NCBI RefSeq assembly: GCF_014837245.1
Contig: NZ_JACYFU010000006.1
Location: forward strand, 1 to 64,000
Length of the DNA stretch: 64,000 bases
Direction: 5' to 3'
Source: Devosia oryzisoli
Lineage (GTDB): Bacteria > Pseudomonadota > Alphaproteobacteria > Rhizobiales > Devosiaceae
Shown here one piece after another: positions 39,799 to 47,747 of the stretch. Below the pieces are notes generated by a model. That model was not told where the DNA came from, ran no database searches, and saw only the letters and a list, made by a program, of their open reading frames with translations. Numbering within the stretch: position 1 is the stretch's first letter; each line of letters opens with the position of its first letter. A program made the translations under genes and the position numbers.

Positions 39799-39989
39799 TT
39801 GGACGCGTTGATGAACTCACTATGAACGGGGCGCTCAGGGGCGGGTCAGACGGGCCGGGCTAAAAGGGGACATGTGAACGCGGGCCTTGCCCGGTGTCCA
39901 CGACCCTGTCGGCCCTGTCATCCGCCCCCCGCACGGGGCCGCGCAGAAAGGGGAGGCCAGCGTGTCCGGAAACGGAGATGCTGGCTTTT
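39799..39989 (+). ncRNA. Possible small RNA or attenuated leader before the lysophospholipase gene
   Basis: TTGGAC, 16 nt and TATGAA (39799-39826) form a plausible promoter. A hairpin with arms GCCAGC/GCTGGC and an inner TCCG-GAAA-CGGA stem (39956-39985) is followed by TTTTCTTT. No reading frame of quality lies between them. This may be a ~150-nt RNA, or a leader with attenuator for the gene starting at 40043. Confidence 0.35.
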
Positions 39990-40042
39990 CTTTGTTTACG
40001 GCTCTGGATTAGGGTTCGGCCACACCACCGACGAGGCCCGAT

Positions 40043-41017
40043 GTGACCGCTACTGCCCAACCCTCCGGACCGCGCTTGGCCGTCACGCCCGGCAATCCCG
40101 TGCCCGAGGGTGTGCGGCTGGGATATTTTACCACCTCGGACAAGGTGCGTCTGCGCTACGCCCTATGGCCCAAGTCCAAGGCGCCGTTGCGCGGCACCGT
40201 CTGCCTGGTGCAGGGGCGCACAGAATACATCGAGAAGTATTTCGAGACCGTCGCCGACTTCCAGGCGCGCGGCTTTGCCGTGGCGACGTTTGACTGGCGT
40301 GGCCAAGGTGGCTCGGACCGGCTGATCGGCAATCGGCATCTGGGGCATGTGGACCGGTTCGACGACTACTGGACCGACCTGCGGTGCTTTCACGCCGACA
40401 TCCTGCTGCCCGATTGCCCGCCTCCCTTCTACCTGGTCGGACATTCCATGGGCGGCCTGGCCAGTCTCTATGCTGCTGCCCGGGACCGGATGATGTTCGA
40501 CCGGATGTTCCTCTCGGCCCCGATGGTCGGCCTCTACAATCGCGAAGGGACGCTGGGCGGGCCCGCGGCCTTTGCGGAAATCCTCACCTTCCTGGGGCTC
40601 GGCAGACTGCCGATGAGCAGGCGAGAGGACCGTCAGCCCGAGGAGGCGGGGTTTGAGGGCAATCCGCTGACATCGGATGAAGGACGGTATCGCAGGATGG
40701 TGCATACCCTGCGGGCCGATCAGTCGCTCTACATCGGATCACCCACCTTCAGCTGGATCGGCACGGCTTTTCGCGCCATGATTGATGCTGAGAAAGATCG
40801 CTTTGCCGCGCAGTTGCGCATCCCCATGCTGATTCTTGCGGCGGCGCGCGACACCATCGTTTCCACGCCAACCATCGAACAGCTCGGCCTGCGGCTGCGG
40901 ACCGGACATCATGTCGTCATTCCATCGGCCCGCCATGAGCTCTTCATGGAGACCGATGTGGTCCGGGGACAGGTGCTTGCCGCGTTCGACGCCTTCATCA
41001 CCGAGCAGTCGCCCTGA
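40043..41017 (+). CDS. Lysophospholipase / monoacylglycerol lipase-type hydrolase
   Basis: A 324-aa alpha/beta hydrolase of the PldB group. GTVCLVQGRTEYIEKYFETV, FDWRGQGGSDR, the nucleophile motif GHSMGGLASLYAA, and the final SARHELFMETD with the catalytic histidine are conserved. It probably hydrolyses lysophospholipids or monoglycerides at the membrane. The start is GTG 40043 with GAGG upstream. Confidence 0.87.
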   Translation: MTATAQPSGPRLAVTPGNPVPEGVRLGYFTTSDKVRLRYALWPKSKAPLRGTVCLVQGRTEYIEKYFETVADFQARGFAVATFDWRGQGGSDRLIGNRHLGHVDRFDDYWTDLRCFHADILLPDCPPPFYLVGHSMGGLASLYAAARDRMMFDRMFLSAPMVGLYNREGTLGGPAAFAEILTFLGLGRLPMSRREDRQPEEAGFEGNPLTSDEGRYRRMVHTLRADQSLYIGSPTFSWIGTAFRAMIDAEKDRFAAQLRIPMLILAAARDTIVSTPTIEQLGLRLRTGHHVVIPSARHELFMETDVVRGQVLAAFDAFITEQSP

Positions 41018-41037
41018 GCGGCGCTGCTACCCGCCCG

Positions 41038-41829
41038 TCAGCTGCGGTTGACCAGCTGTAGCGCCGCCTCGAGCAAATCCGGCGTGGCGGCCGCAACCAC
41101 ATCGCCCCCACCCGTTGGATCCGAGCCGTCCCAACAGGCGATGGCGCCGCCCGCCTCCCGGATGATCGGCACGAGGGCGGCGATGTCGTAGCTGTTGAGA
41201 TAGGGCTCGATGACGAGATCGGCATGGCCGGCAGCGAGCATGGCATAGCCGTAGCAGTCCATGCCGAAGCGCTGTAGCCGCGTCGCCGCAGCCACGGCCT
41301 CCCATTTGCTGGCCAGTGCAGGGGTGTCGAAAAGCGTCGGGGTGGTCGTGAAGACACGCGCCTGCCCCAAATCCGTTTCGCCACTTGTGCGATTGCTCAA
41401 CTCCACCGCGCCGCGGCGGTAGGTCGAGCGCCCCGGGACGGCGAGGAAGGTCTCGCCGATGAAGGGCTGGGCCATGGCGCCCGCGACCGCTACCCCGTCG
41501 ACCGAAAAGCCGATCAGCGTCCCCCATACCGGTGCGCCGGAGATGAACGCGCGGGTGCCATCCACCGGGTCGATGATCCAACTCAGATTGCCATCGCCCG
41601 TGCGGCCCCATTCCTCCCCAAGAATGGCATGGTCGGGGAATGCGGCGGCAATGACCTCGCGCATCGCGGTCTCTGCGGCTTTGTCGGCCTCCGTGACCGG
41701 GTCAAAACCGGACTCCAGCTTGTTGTCGATCGATAGCGGTGTGCGAAAGAGCGGCAAGGTCAGTTCGGCTGCAGCCGCCAGGGCGTCGAGCAGGGTCTGT
41801 TCGATGCGGATAAAGTCTATGGCAGTCAT
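41038..41829 (-). CDS. hisN: Histidinol-phosphatase (inositol-monophosphatase family)
   Basis: A 263-aa metal-dependent phosphatase for the penultimate step of histidine synthesis. The metal ligands lie in DPVTEADKAAE, ILGEEWG and IDPVDGTRAFISG, and MDCYGYAMLAAGHADLVIEP follows the HisN subgroup. It could act on other phosphates, but the sequence matches HisN well. It is divergent from the region with an orphan terminator. Confidence 0.9.
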   Translation of the reverse strand: MTAIDFIRIEQTLLDALAAAAELTLPLFRTPLSIDNKLESGFDPVTEADKAAETAMREVIAAAFPDHAILGEEWGRTGDGNLSWIIDPVDGTRAFISGAPVWGTLIGFSVDGVAVAGAMAQPFIGETFLAVPGRSTYRRGAVELSNRTSGETDLGQARVFTTTPTLFDTPALASKWEAVAAATRLQRFGMDCYGYAMLAAGHADLVIEPYLNSYDIAALVPIIREAGGAIACWDGSDPTGGGDVVAAATPDLLEAALQLVNRS

Positions 41830-42098
41830 GAGGGCGGTCTCGGAAGAAGGCGGGCGTTCGCCGTCCTATCGCGTCGCAGGCGGCAGGGGAAGCTGGAGAG
41901 GACGGCATGGTCCATTTTTGCAACAAGCGGAAAGGAAAGGATTGCGCCTGTGCGCACCGACTTGCCCATGCCCGGAAATGGGCGCATCCAGAGTGGGCAT
42001 GATGATTGCGGCTTGCTTTGCGGGACGAGAGCTGCAACGGCGGACCGCGCATCGTTCCTCCCTTGACTGGGGCTGTCTTTGGGGACAGCCCCTTTTTA
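41830..42098 (+). ncRNA. Candidate small RNA ending in an orphan terminator
   Basis: Both flanking genes are on the minus strand, yet a strong plus-strand terminator (GGGGCTGTC-TTTGGG-GACAGCCCC followed by TTTTTATT, 42069-42098) lies here. The single-stranded stretch just before it contains CCTCCC, which could pair with ribosome sites as in many alphaproteobacterial trans-acting sRNAs. The 5' end and promoter are not clear; the RNA may begin anywhere after about 41900. Confidence 0.45.
42069..42098 (+). terminator. Orphan Rho-independent terminator
   Basis: A perfect 9-bp stem with a 6-nt loop and a five-T run. The T run is on the plus strand only, so it does not serve the converging minus-strand gene. 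Confidence 0.85.
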
Positions 42099-42998
42099 TT
42101 ATTCCGCGGCCGCCTGCTCCACTTCAGGCAAAGGCGTGCCGGCGAACGAGAAAAAGTCCAGTCCGATCAGGGTGACGATCAGCCTATCGAGCAGTTGGCG
42201 CAGTGGCTCGAAGCCCGCGTTCTTTTCCAGCGTCGCCTCGTTCATGTAGAGATGCCGGCTGACCTCGATCTGGAGAGCATGCACGCCGTGGTGCGGGCGG
42301 CCATAGCTCCGGGTGCAAAAACCGCCGGCATAGGGCCTGTTGCGCGCGACGCGAAGACCCGCTGCGGTGAAGATCGTCTCCACGAGGTCGACGACGGCCG
42401 GCGCGCAAGTCGTGCCGTAGCGGTCACCCAGCACTATGTCGGGTGTTGCGCGCTCCCCATGCCGGCCGATACGGGGCATGGAATGGCAATCGACCAGCAA
42501 GGCGACGCCGAACGCGGTCACCGACTCGCTGAGCAGTTTCTGCAGCGCGTCGTGGTAGGGCTGATAGATGCCCTCAATGCGCATGCGCGCATCCTCGAGC
42601 GTCAGCCGCTCGCGATAGATGGGCTTGTTTTCTGCCACGACGCGCGCCAGCGTACCCAGGCCGGCGGCGACGCGTGGAGACGTGGTGTTGAACCGGTCCG
42701 ACAGCGGCTCGAGGAACATCGTGGGGTCGAGTTCCCAGGGCTCGCGGTTGACGTCCAGGTAGGCCCGCGGAAAGTGGGCGCGCAGGAGCGGGGCGCCGAG
42801 ATGGGGCGCGCGGCCAAACAGTTCGTCGACGAAAGCGTCTTCCGATTGCCGGATGGACAGATGGTCGAGCCTCGTCATGGCCAGGAAACGCGGCGGGTAG
42901 ACGCGCCCGGAATGGGGCGAATTGAATACGATCGGCGCGACCATCCGGCGTGGCCGGATCGTCTCGAAGGCTGGTTGATCCCAATAGTCGGACCGCAC
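42099..42998 (-). CDS. N-formylglutamate amidohydrolase family protein
   Basis: A 299-aa hydrolase. FNSPHSGRVYPPRFLAM, LLVDCHSMPRIG and HALQIEVSRHLYMNE contain the conserved His/Asp/Glu metal ligands of the FGase family, whose founding member ends one histidine-degradation route. Start GTG 42998 with GGGGAA upstream was chosen because residues before it are not family-like. The amidohydrolase-cpdR divergent pair is a conserved arrangement in Hyphomicrobiales as I recall it. Confidence 0.88.
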   Translation of the reverse strand: MRSDYWDQPAFETIRPRRMVAPIVFNSPHSGRVYPPRFLAMTRLDHLSIRQSEDAFVDELFGRAPHLGAPLLRAHFPRAYLDVNREPWELDPTMFLEPLSDRFNTTSPRVAAGLGTLARVVAENKPIYRERLTLEDARMRIEGIYQPYHDALQKLLSESVTAFGVALLVDCHSMPRIGRHGERATPDIVLGDRYGTTCAPAVVDLVETIFTAAGLRVARNRPYAGGFCTRSYGRPHHGVHALQIEVSRHLYMNEATLEKNAGFEPLRQLLDRLIVTLIGLDFFSFAGTPLPEVEQAAAE

Positions 42999-43221
42999 GA
43001 AGGTTTCCCCAGAGCGGCGCTTTTGGTGCGCCGAGTGATTTGTGTCAGCAAAGTGTCGCCCGCCGTGGCCAAGATGTCCAGTTTTTCGCGCAATCGTCAC
43101 TGAACGCCCGGAAAAAGCGGGAGAAGGGTGCTCCGGCCGGACGTGCCGGTTGCGCGGCGCGCAAAGTGGACTAAACATCAGCCCTACTAGCGACTCAGTG
43201 CCGAAGACCAAGGGGTTTTGG

Positions 43222-43581
43222 ATGAAGCGGATCCTGCTCGCCGAAGACGACAACGACATGCGCCAGTTCTTGACGCGCGCGCTCAAGAATGCGGGTTATG
43301 ACGTCGTGTCTTTCGACAACGGGCTTTCGGCATATGAGCGGCTGCGTGAGGAGCCGTTCTCCCTGCTGCTCAGCGATATCGTCATGCCGGAGATGGACGG
43401 GATCGAGCTCGCCCGTCGCGCCACCGAACTCGACCCGGACCTGAAAGTCATGTTCATCACCGGTTTTGCGGCGGTGGCTCTCAACCCCGACAGCGATGCC
43501 CCACGCGATGCTTCGGTGCTTTCCAAGCCGTTCCACCTCAAGGACCTCGTCAGCGAAGTGGAGCGGCTGCTCGCGGCCTGA
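43222..43581 (+). CDS. cpdR: CpdR-type single-domain response regulator
   Basis: A 119-aa receiver domain with no output domain. The phosphoacceptor is Asp52 (LLLSDIVMPEMDG), the acidic pair is in LLAEDDND, and the lysine in LSKPFHLKDLV. The sequence follows rhizobial CpdR1 closely, including FITGFAAVALNPDS. CpdR delivers substrates to the ClpXP protease and so links the CckA phosphorelay to CtrA turnover. AAGGGG lies 8 nt before ATG 43222; the longer frame upstream is not coding. Confidence 0.94.
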   Translation: MKRILLAEDDNDMRQFLTRALKNAGYDVVSFDNGLSAYERLREEPFSLLLSDIVMPEMDGIELARRATELDPDLKVMFITGFAAVALNPDSDAPRDASVLSKPFHLKDLVSEVERLLAA

Positions 43582-43620
43582 ACTCGAGGGCGAAAAATCC
43601 ACAGGGGCGCCCAAAGCCCC

Positions 43621-43650
43621 TTGACCGCGCCAGAGCATTTGTGGTCTATC
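43621..43650 (+). promoter_or_regulatory. Promoter of the tRNA-Val pair
   Basis: TTGACC, an 18-bp spacer and TCTATC, ending 43 bp before the first tRNA. Confidence 0.55.
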
Positions 43651-43693
43651 CGCGCCACCGGAAGCGCCGCAAGACGCTCCGACCCGGAGAGAT

Positions 43694-43768
<75 letters not shown>

Positions 43769-43797
43769 TCTCTTCTTTTTCCCTGCCCATTGGCAGC

Positions 43798-43872
43798 GGG
43801 TGCGTAGCTCAGCGGGAGAGCACTGCCTTCACACGGCAGGGGTCACAGGTTCAATCCCTGTCGCACCCACCA
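43798..43872 (+). tRNA. tRNA-Val (CAC)
   Basis: A 75-nt cloverleaf with encoded CCA; acceptor GGGTGCG pairs with CGCACCC and the loop TTCACAC gives CAC. It is 29 bp after tRNA-Val (GAC) and closely similar to it, so the pair is a tandem duplication with changed anticodon. Confidence 0.97.
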
Positions 43873-44202
43873 TTCATCCAGATGTTCCGGTAGCGAGAAT
43901 CCGCGGAGGCGGGGCGCCAGTGGTGCGCTCGTGAGCCACTTCTGAAGTCGCCCATGCAGCGCCTCATTCGATGCTCCGCCACGTCAACGAGCGGCCTCCA
44001 GTTTCTGCCGGTCGCAGCAGCCTACGCCCCAGTGCGCGATGCGGACGGCCGCTCCTCTCGCTGGCCTGTCACGCCCGGACCTGGGCGCTCGGGCCTCCAG
44101 GCCGGCTGCTGCCGTGGCGGCCCTGACGCTCTTCAGCAAATGGCAGTGCCAGACACAGCGGCGAAACTTTCGCCCGGTGGGCCAGACTGGATGGCAGGTG
44201 AG
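43873..44202. other. Gap between the tRNA-Val pair and the denitrification genes, no gene seen
   Basis: The open frame at 43954-44235 has no ribosome site or recognisable sequence. A GCAGCAGCC/GGCTGCTGC inverted pair about 90 bp apart is the only structure I notice. Confidence 0.3.
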
Positions 44203-44245
44203 TTGACGAAACTCAATTTGAACTGGATCATTTGATCTAGCGCAA
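44203..44245 (+). promoter_or_regulatory. Tandem Crp/Fnr boxes of the pseudoazurin-nirK promoter
   Basis: TTGACGAAACTCAA (44203-44216) is a full TTGA-N6-TCAA site. TTGATCTAGCGCAA (44232-44245) is identical to the box at 49358. A -10-like TAGGTT at 44268-44273 fits activation from the second box at the -41.5 position. Confidence 0.65.
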
Positions 44246-44316
44246 GGAAGGCCGCCACGACGTCGCCTAGGTTCGTGCCACATTTCGTGAGCGGCCGCAA
44301 AAAGAAGGACCACTCC

Positions 44317-44766
44317 ATGAAGACCGTTGCTCTGATTACTTCTGCCGCCGTAGCTGCCATGATGACTGTCCCCGCGATGGCAGAAGACCACCAGGTGCAG
44401 ATGCTCAACAAGGACTCCGAAGGGAGGCCGATGCAGTTCGAACCCGCGTTCCTCAAGATCGCTCCGGGTGACACGGTGACCTTCGTCCCGACGGACAAGG
44501 GTCACAATTCAGAAAGCGTCATCATTCCCGAGGAAGCGGAAGCCTGGAAAGGCAAGATAAGCCAGGAAATCACCGTCACCTTCGATGAAGAAGGCTTCTA
44601 TGCCTACAAGTGCCTCCCCCATGTCGCCATGGGCATGGTCGGGCTGATCCAGGTCGGTGACGACCCCGAACCGCTCGACGACGCCGCGGTGCAGAAGCTG
44701 CCGGGCAAGGCCAAGACCCGCATGGCCGAATTGATTGCGGAAGCCGACGCCAAGACTACTGAGTAA
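44317..44766 (+). CDS. Pseudoazurin (blue copper electron carrier), copy 1
   Basis: A 149-aa periplasmic cupredoxin with signal peptide (ALITSAAVAAMMTVPAMA). All four type 1 copper ligands are present: His63 (DKGHNSES), Cys99, His102 and Met107 (YKCLPHVAMGM). It is the expected electron donor for the NirK encoded immediately downstream. AAGGA precedes ATG 44317, and tandem Crp/Fnr boxes lie 70-115 bp upstream. Confidence 0.95.
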   Translation: MKTVALITSAAVAAMMTVPAMAEDHQVQMLNKDSEGRPMQFEPAFLKIAPGDTVTFVPTDKGHNSESVIIPEEAEAWKGKISQEITVTFDEEGFYAYKCLPHVAMGMVGLIQVGDDPEPLDDAAVQKLPGKAKTRMAELIAEADAKTTE

Positions 44767-44841
44767 AACCTTTTCGGGGGGCGGCCGTGACAACGCAGGC
44801 AGCCGTCCCTCGGTCCACCGGTCCCTAGCTGGAGATACAGC

Positions 44842-46017
44842 ATGTCCAAGACTGAACAGACCCCGACCGCAGACGCGGGCGGCAAACGCACTCCCTCGGG
44901 CGTCAGCCGGCGGAGCCTGCTCACGGGCTCCGCGGGGCTGGCCTTGGGAGCCGTGACTCTCCAGGCGGCTCAGGCGCAGGCGCAAACAATGGGCGGGGAG
45001 CACACGATGTCGCACTCTGCCAGCACCCCGAGCGGCAGTGCGCGCCTTTACCAGATCAATCCGCAGATGCCGGAGCACGCGGACATTGCGCATGATCCCG
45101 CCGACCTTCCGCCCCCCATCACACGCCGCGAGCCCAAGACGGTCCGGGTGGACCTGGAAACGGTGGAACTCGAGGCGCATCTGGGCGGCGAAAGCGTGTT
45201 CCGCTACTGGACGTTCAACGCTCGCGTCCCGGGACCTTTTGTTCGCGTCCGGGTTGGGGACACCGTCGAGTGCTATCTCAAGAACAACGCCGACAGCTGG
45301 ATGGCCCACAATGTGGACTTTCATGCCTGCACCGGCCCGGGTGGCGGCGCTGTCCTTACCACCTCCATGCCTGGCGAGGAACATGCCTTCCGGTTCAAGG
45401 CACTGAACCCGGGTCTCTACGTCTACCACTGCGCCGTGCCGCCGGTGGCCATGCACCTGGCAGCAGGCATGTACGGCCTTATTCTGGTCGAGCCGGAAGA
45501 CGGCCTGCCGGAAGTGGATCGCGAGTTCTACGTGATGCAGGGGGAAATCTATACCGAGGAGCCCTTTGGCACGCCCGGGCTGTTGAATGAAAGCTATGAC
45601 AAGCTGATCAACGAACGCCCGGAATACTTCGTATTCAACGGCCACGTCGGCGCACTGACCGACCACTTCCCGCTCAAGGCGAACGTTGGGGAGACGGTCC
45701 GCATCTTCTTCGGCGTAGGTGGCCCGAACTTCACCTCCTCCTTCCATGTGATCGGGGAAATCTTCGACCGCGTCTACAATGCGGCCTCGCTCACCAGCCC
45801 CCCGTTGACGGACGTCCAGACGGTCTCGGTTCCTGCAGGCGGCGCTTGCATCGTCGAGTTCAAGTGCGAAGTCCCTGGCCGCTACGTTCTTGTGGACCAC
45901 GCTCTGTCGCGTGCCGAGCGGGGCCTTGCCGGCTACCTGATTGTGGAGGGCGACGAGCGTCCGGACATCTACGAAGCCATCGGCGAGCCACCTGATCCGT
46001 CGGCTTCGGGTCACTGA
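44842..46017 (+). CDS. nirK: Copper-containing nitrite reductase, class II
   Basis: A 391-aa periplasmic enzyme reducing nitrite to nitric oxide. It carries a Tat-type leader (VSRRSLLTGSAGLALG). Type 1 copper ligands are His156, Cys197, His205 and Met210; type 2 ligands are His161, His196 and His302 (SSFHVIGE), with Asp159 in the pocket. The shortened tower loop HCAVPPVAMHLAAGMYG places it in class II (AniA-like). No nitric oxide reductase gene is nearby. A 10-bp hairpin follows at 46032. Confidence 0.96.
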   Translation: MSKTEQTPTADAGGKRTPSGVSRRSLLTGSAGLALGAVTLQAAQAQAQTMGGEHTMSHSASTPSGSARLYQINPQMPEHADIAHDPADLPPPITRREPKTVRVDLETVELEAHLGGESVFRYWTFNARVPGPFVRVRVGDTVECYLKNNADSWMAHNVDFHACTGPGGGAVLTTSMPGEEHAFRFKALNPGLYVYHCAVPPVAMHLAAGMYGLILVEPEDGLPEVDREFYVMQGEIYTEEPFGTPGLLNESYDKLINERPEYFVFNGHVGALTDHFPLKANVGETVRIFFGVGGPNFTSSFHVIGEIFDRVYNAASLTSPPLTDVQTVSVPAGGACIVEFKCEVPGRYVLVDHALSRAERGLAGYLIVEGDERPDIYEAIGEPPDPSASGH

Positions 46018-46031
46018 CCTGAAAAGACCAT

Positions 46032-46056
46032 GGCCCGCCGGTACCGCCGGCGGGCC
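46032..46056 (+). other. Hairpin after nirK
   Basis: GGCCCGCCGG and CCGGCGGGCC form a perfect 10-bp stem with a 5-nt loop but no real T run, so it may stabilise the nirK mRNA end as much as terminate. Confidence 0.55.
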
Positions 46057-46084
46057 TTAGCATCACTATCAAGGAGAATGATCC

Positions 46085-47131
46085 GTGACCCTGACCCGAC
46101 ACTCCGCCATCCCTCCGTCCCTCGCACTGGCCACCCTGCTGGTTTCGACAGCCTTGATGTCGCCGGCCTACGCGGAAACGGTAGAGGGCGTCTTCGCCCT
46201 GCCGGGCGCCGAAGAGGCAGTAAGCGGCGAGATGACGGTGACCGAGACAGGTCCGCTCTCGCGCGGTCTTGAACTCGTTTTCGCCGACAAGGGGACCAGT
46301 GAGCGGATCGACCGGTTCGATGTCGAACTGACGCAGGAACTGCACATCCTTGCGGTGGATGACGCCCTGACGACGCTGGTGCATCGCCATGTCGAGCATG
46401 CGGCTGAGGATGGCACCTTCGCCAGTGAACTGAGCTTTCCTCATCCCGGGCTCTACCACATTTTCACCGACGCCGTTCCCAGCGGAAAAGGCCAGCAAGT
46501 CCTTCGTTTCGACGTCGAGGTGGGCGAGGCCCAGCCGGCTTTGAGCGGAGAGCAGCGCGCCGAGGCCCTGAAAACAGGCGAAGACCACTCCCGCCAGTCC
46601 TCCTCCAACGCCTATACGGTCACCCTCGATTCCTCGGGCTTGACCGCGGGAGAAGAGGGCATAATCTCGCTGTCGGTAGAAAAGGATGGGAAACCTGCGA
46701 CCGATATCGAGCCCTACCTTGGCGTTGCTGCCCACGCCGTCTTCGTACGCGCCGAAGATCTGGCTTATGTGCACGCCCATGCCATGGCCAATGGCGCGCA
46801 AACCATGGCTCATGGGGACGATCACGGCGGCACGGCTGGCCACGAAACCCATGATAAGGCCATGAGCGAGGATCATCAGGGGATGGAAGGAATGTCGACG
46901 GACATGCCGGCGAGCGAGGATGACGTCAATTCCGCTGATGCGTCGCACGACATGAGTGGCATGGACCACGCGACGGGCTCCGGGGAAGCCGGCGCCGTTT
47001 CCCCAGAGATGAGCGTGCATGTCACCCCGCCAGCGGAAGGTGTCTATGCCCTTTGGATCGAATTCATCGGGGGTGGCGAGGTTCAGACTGTGCCGTTTAC
47101 AGTGGATGTCTCTGGCGGTCATCACCATTAG
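46085..47131 (+). CDS. Periplasmic His/Met-rich protein with two similar beta domains, unknown
   Basis: A 348-aa exported protein (signal peptide ending SPAYAE) starting at GTG 46085 with AAGGAG. Two halves look related: one around ELHILAVDDALTTLVHRHVE with SFPHPGLYHIFTD, the other around GVAAHAVFVRAEDLAYVHAH with PPAEGVYALWIEF. Between them residues about 235-305 are rich in His, Met and Asp (repeated HDM, HQGMEGM, DMSGMDH), and the protein ends GGHHH. This suggests copper or other metal binding next to NirK and the copper genes. The function is not established. Confidence 0.75.
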   Translation: MTLTRHSAIPPSLALATLLVSTALMSPAYAETVEGVFALPGAEEAVSGEMTVTETGPLSRGLELVFADKGTSERIDRFDVELTQELHILAVDDALTTLVHRHVEHAAEDGTFASELSFPHPGLYHIFTDAVPSGKGQQVLRFDVEVGEAQPALSGEQRAEALKTGEDHSRQSSSNAYTVTLDSSGLTAGEEGIISLSVEKDGKPATDIEPYLGVAAHAVFVRAEDLAYVHAHAMANGAQTMAHGDDHGGTAGHETHDKAMSEDHQGMEGMSTDMPASEDDVNSADASHDMSGMDHATGSGEAGAVSPEMSVHVTPPAEGVYALWIEFIGGGEVQTVPFTVDVSGGHHH

Positions 47132-47159
47132 GATCAGACAGATTATTGCGGGAAATATC

Positions 47160-47693
47160 ATGAAGACATTGACCTTAGCCGCCGTGAGTTCGGCGCTCCT
47201 TTTTGCTGCTGTGCTTCCGGCTTCTGCGCACATCACGCTGCAGGACAAGGCCTCGCAGCCGGGCGGCTCCTATCGCGCCACGCTGGTGGTCGGCCACGGC
47301 TGTGGGGATGCGGCGACAACGGCCGTGCGCATCCAGATCCCGGAAGGCTTCTACAACGTCAAGCCGATGCCCAAGGCCGGCTGGACTTTGGAGACGGTGA
47401 CCGGAAAATACGAGAAGCCGTTCTCGAACCACGGTTCGGTGCTCGAGGAAGGGGTGACGGAAATCTCGTGGTCCGGCGGGGAGTTGCCGAACGCCTATTT
47501 CGACGAATTCGTCTTCCGCGGCACGTTCGGTCCTGATGTGTCCACGGAGGAGCCGTTCTACTTCCCCGTCATCCAGACCTGCGGCGACGCCGAGGATGCC
47601 TGGATCGACACCTCCGGAGACGAGGAGGCGGAGTTCCCCGCACCGTCCGTGACGTTGTCACCTGCCCAAGAGACGGGCGAACACCACCACTGA
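47160..47693 (+). CDS. YcnI-like DUF1775 periplasmic protein
   Basis: A 178-aa exported protein. The signal peptide ends at ASAHITLQ, so the mature protein begins with the histidine used by YcnI family members for copper binding. RATLVVGHGCGDAATTAVRI, KAGWTLETV and the C-terminal PVIQTC are family features, and it ends GEHHH. It lies between the His/Met-rich protein and CopC-CopD, indicating copper delivery or homeostasis for NirK and the cbb3 oxidase. Confidence 0.88.
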   Translation: MKTLTLAAVSSALLFAAVLPASAHITLQDKASQPGGSYRATLVVGHGCGDAATTAVRIQIPEGFYNVKPMPKAGWTLETVTGKYEKPFSNHGSVLEEGVTEISWSGGELPNAYFDEFVFRGTFGPDVSTEEPFYFPVIQTCGDAEDAWIDTSGDEEAEFPAPSVTLSPAQETGEHHH

Positions 47694-47747
47694 ACCAGGA
47701 TGCGCGTCGGGTGATGCCCGGGGCGCATCCTTTGCGGGAATACCCAT

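Noticed and set aside
43954..44235. 93-codon frame before the first pseudoazurin gene
   Set aside because: No ribosome site, no similarity, and it runs over the Crp/Fnr boxes.
44509..46014. 501-codon frame antisense to nirK
   Set aside because: Overlaps two clear copper-protein genes completely; no recognisable domain.
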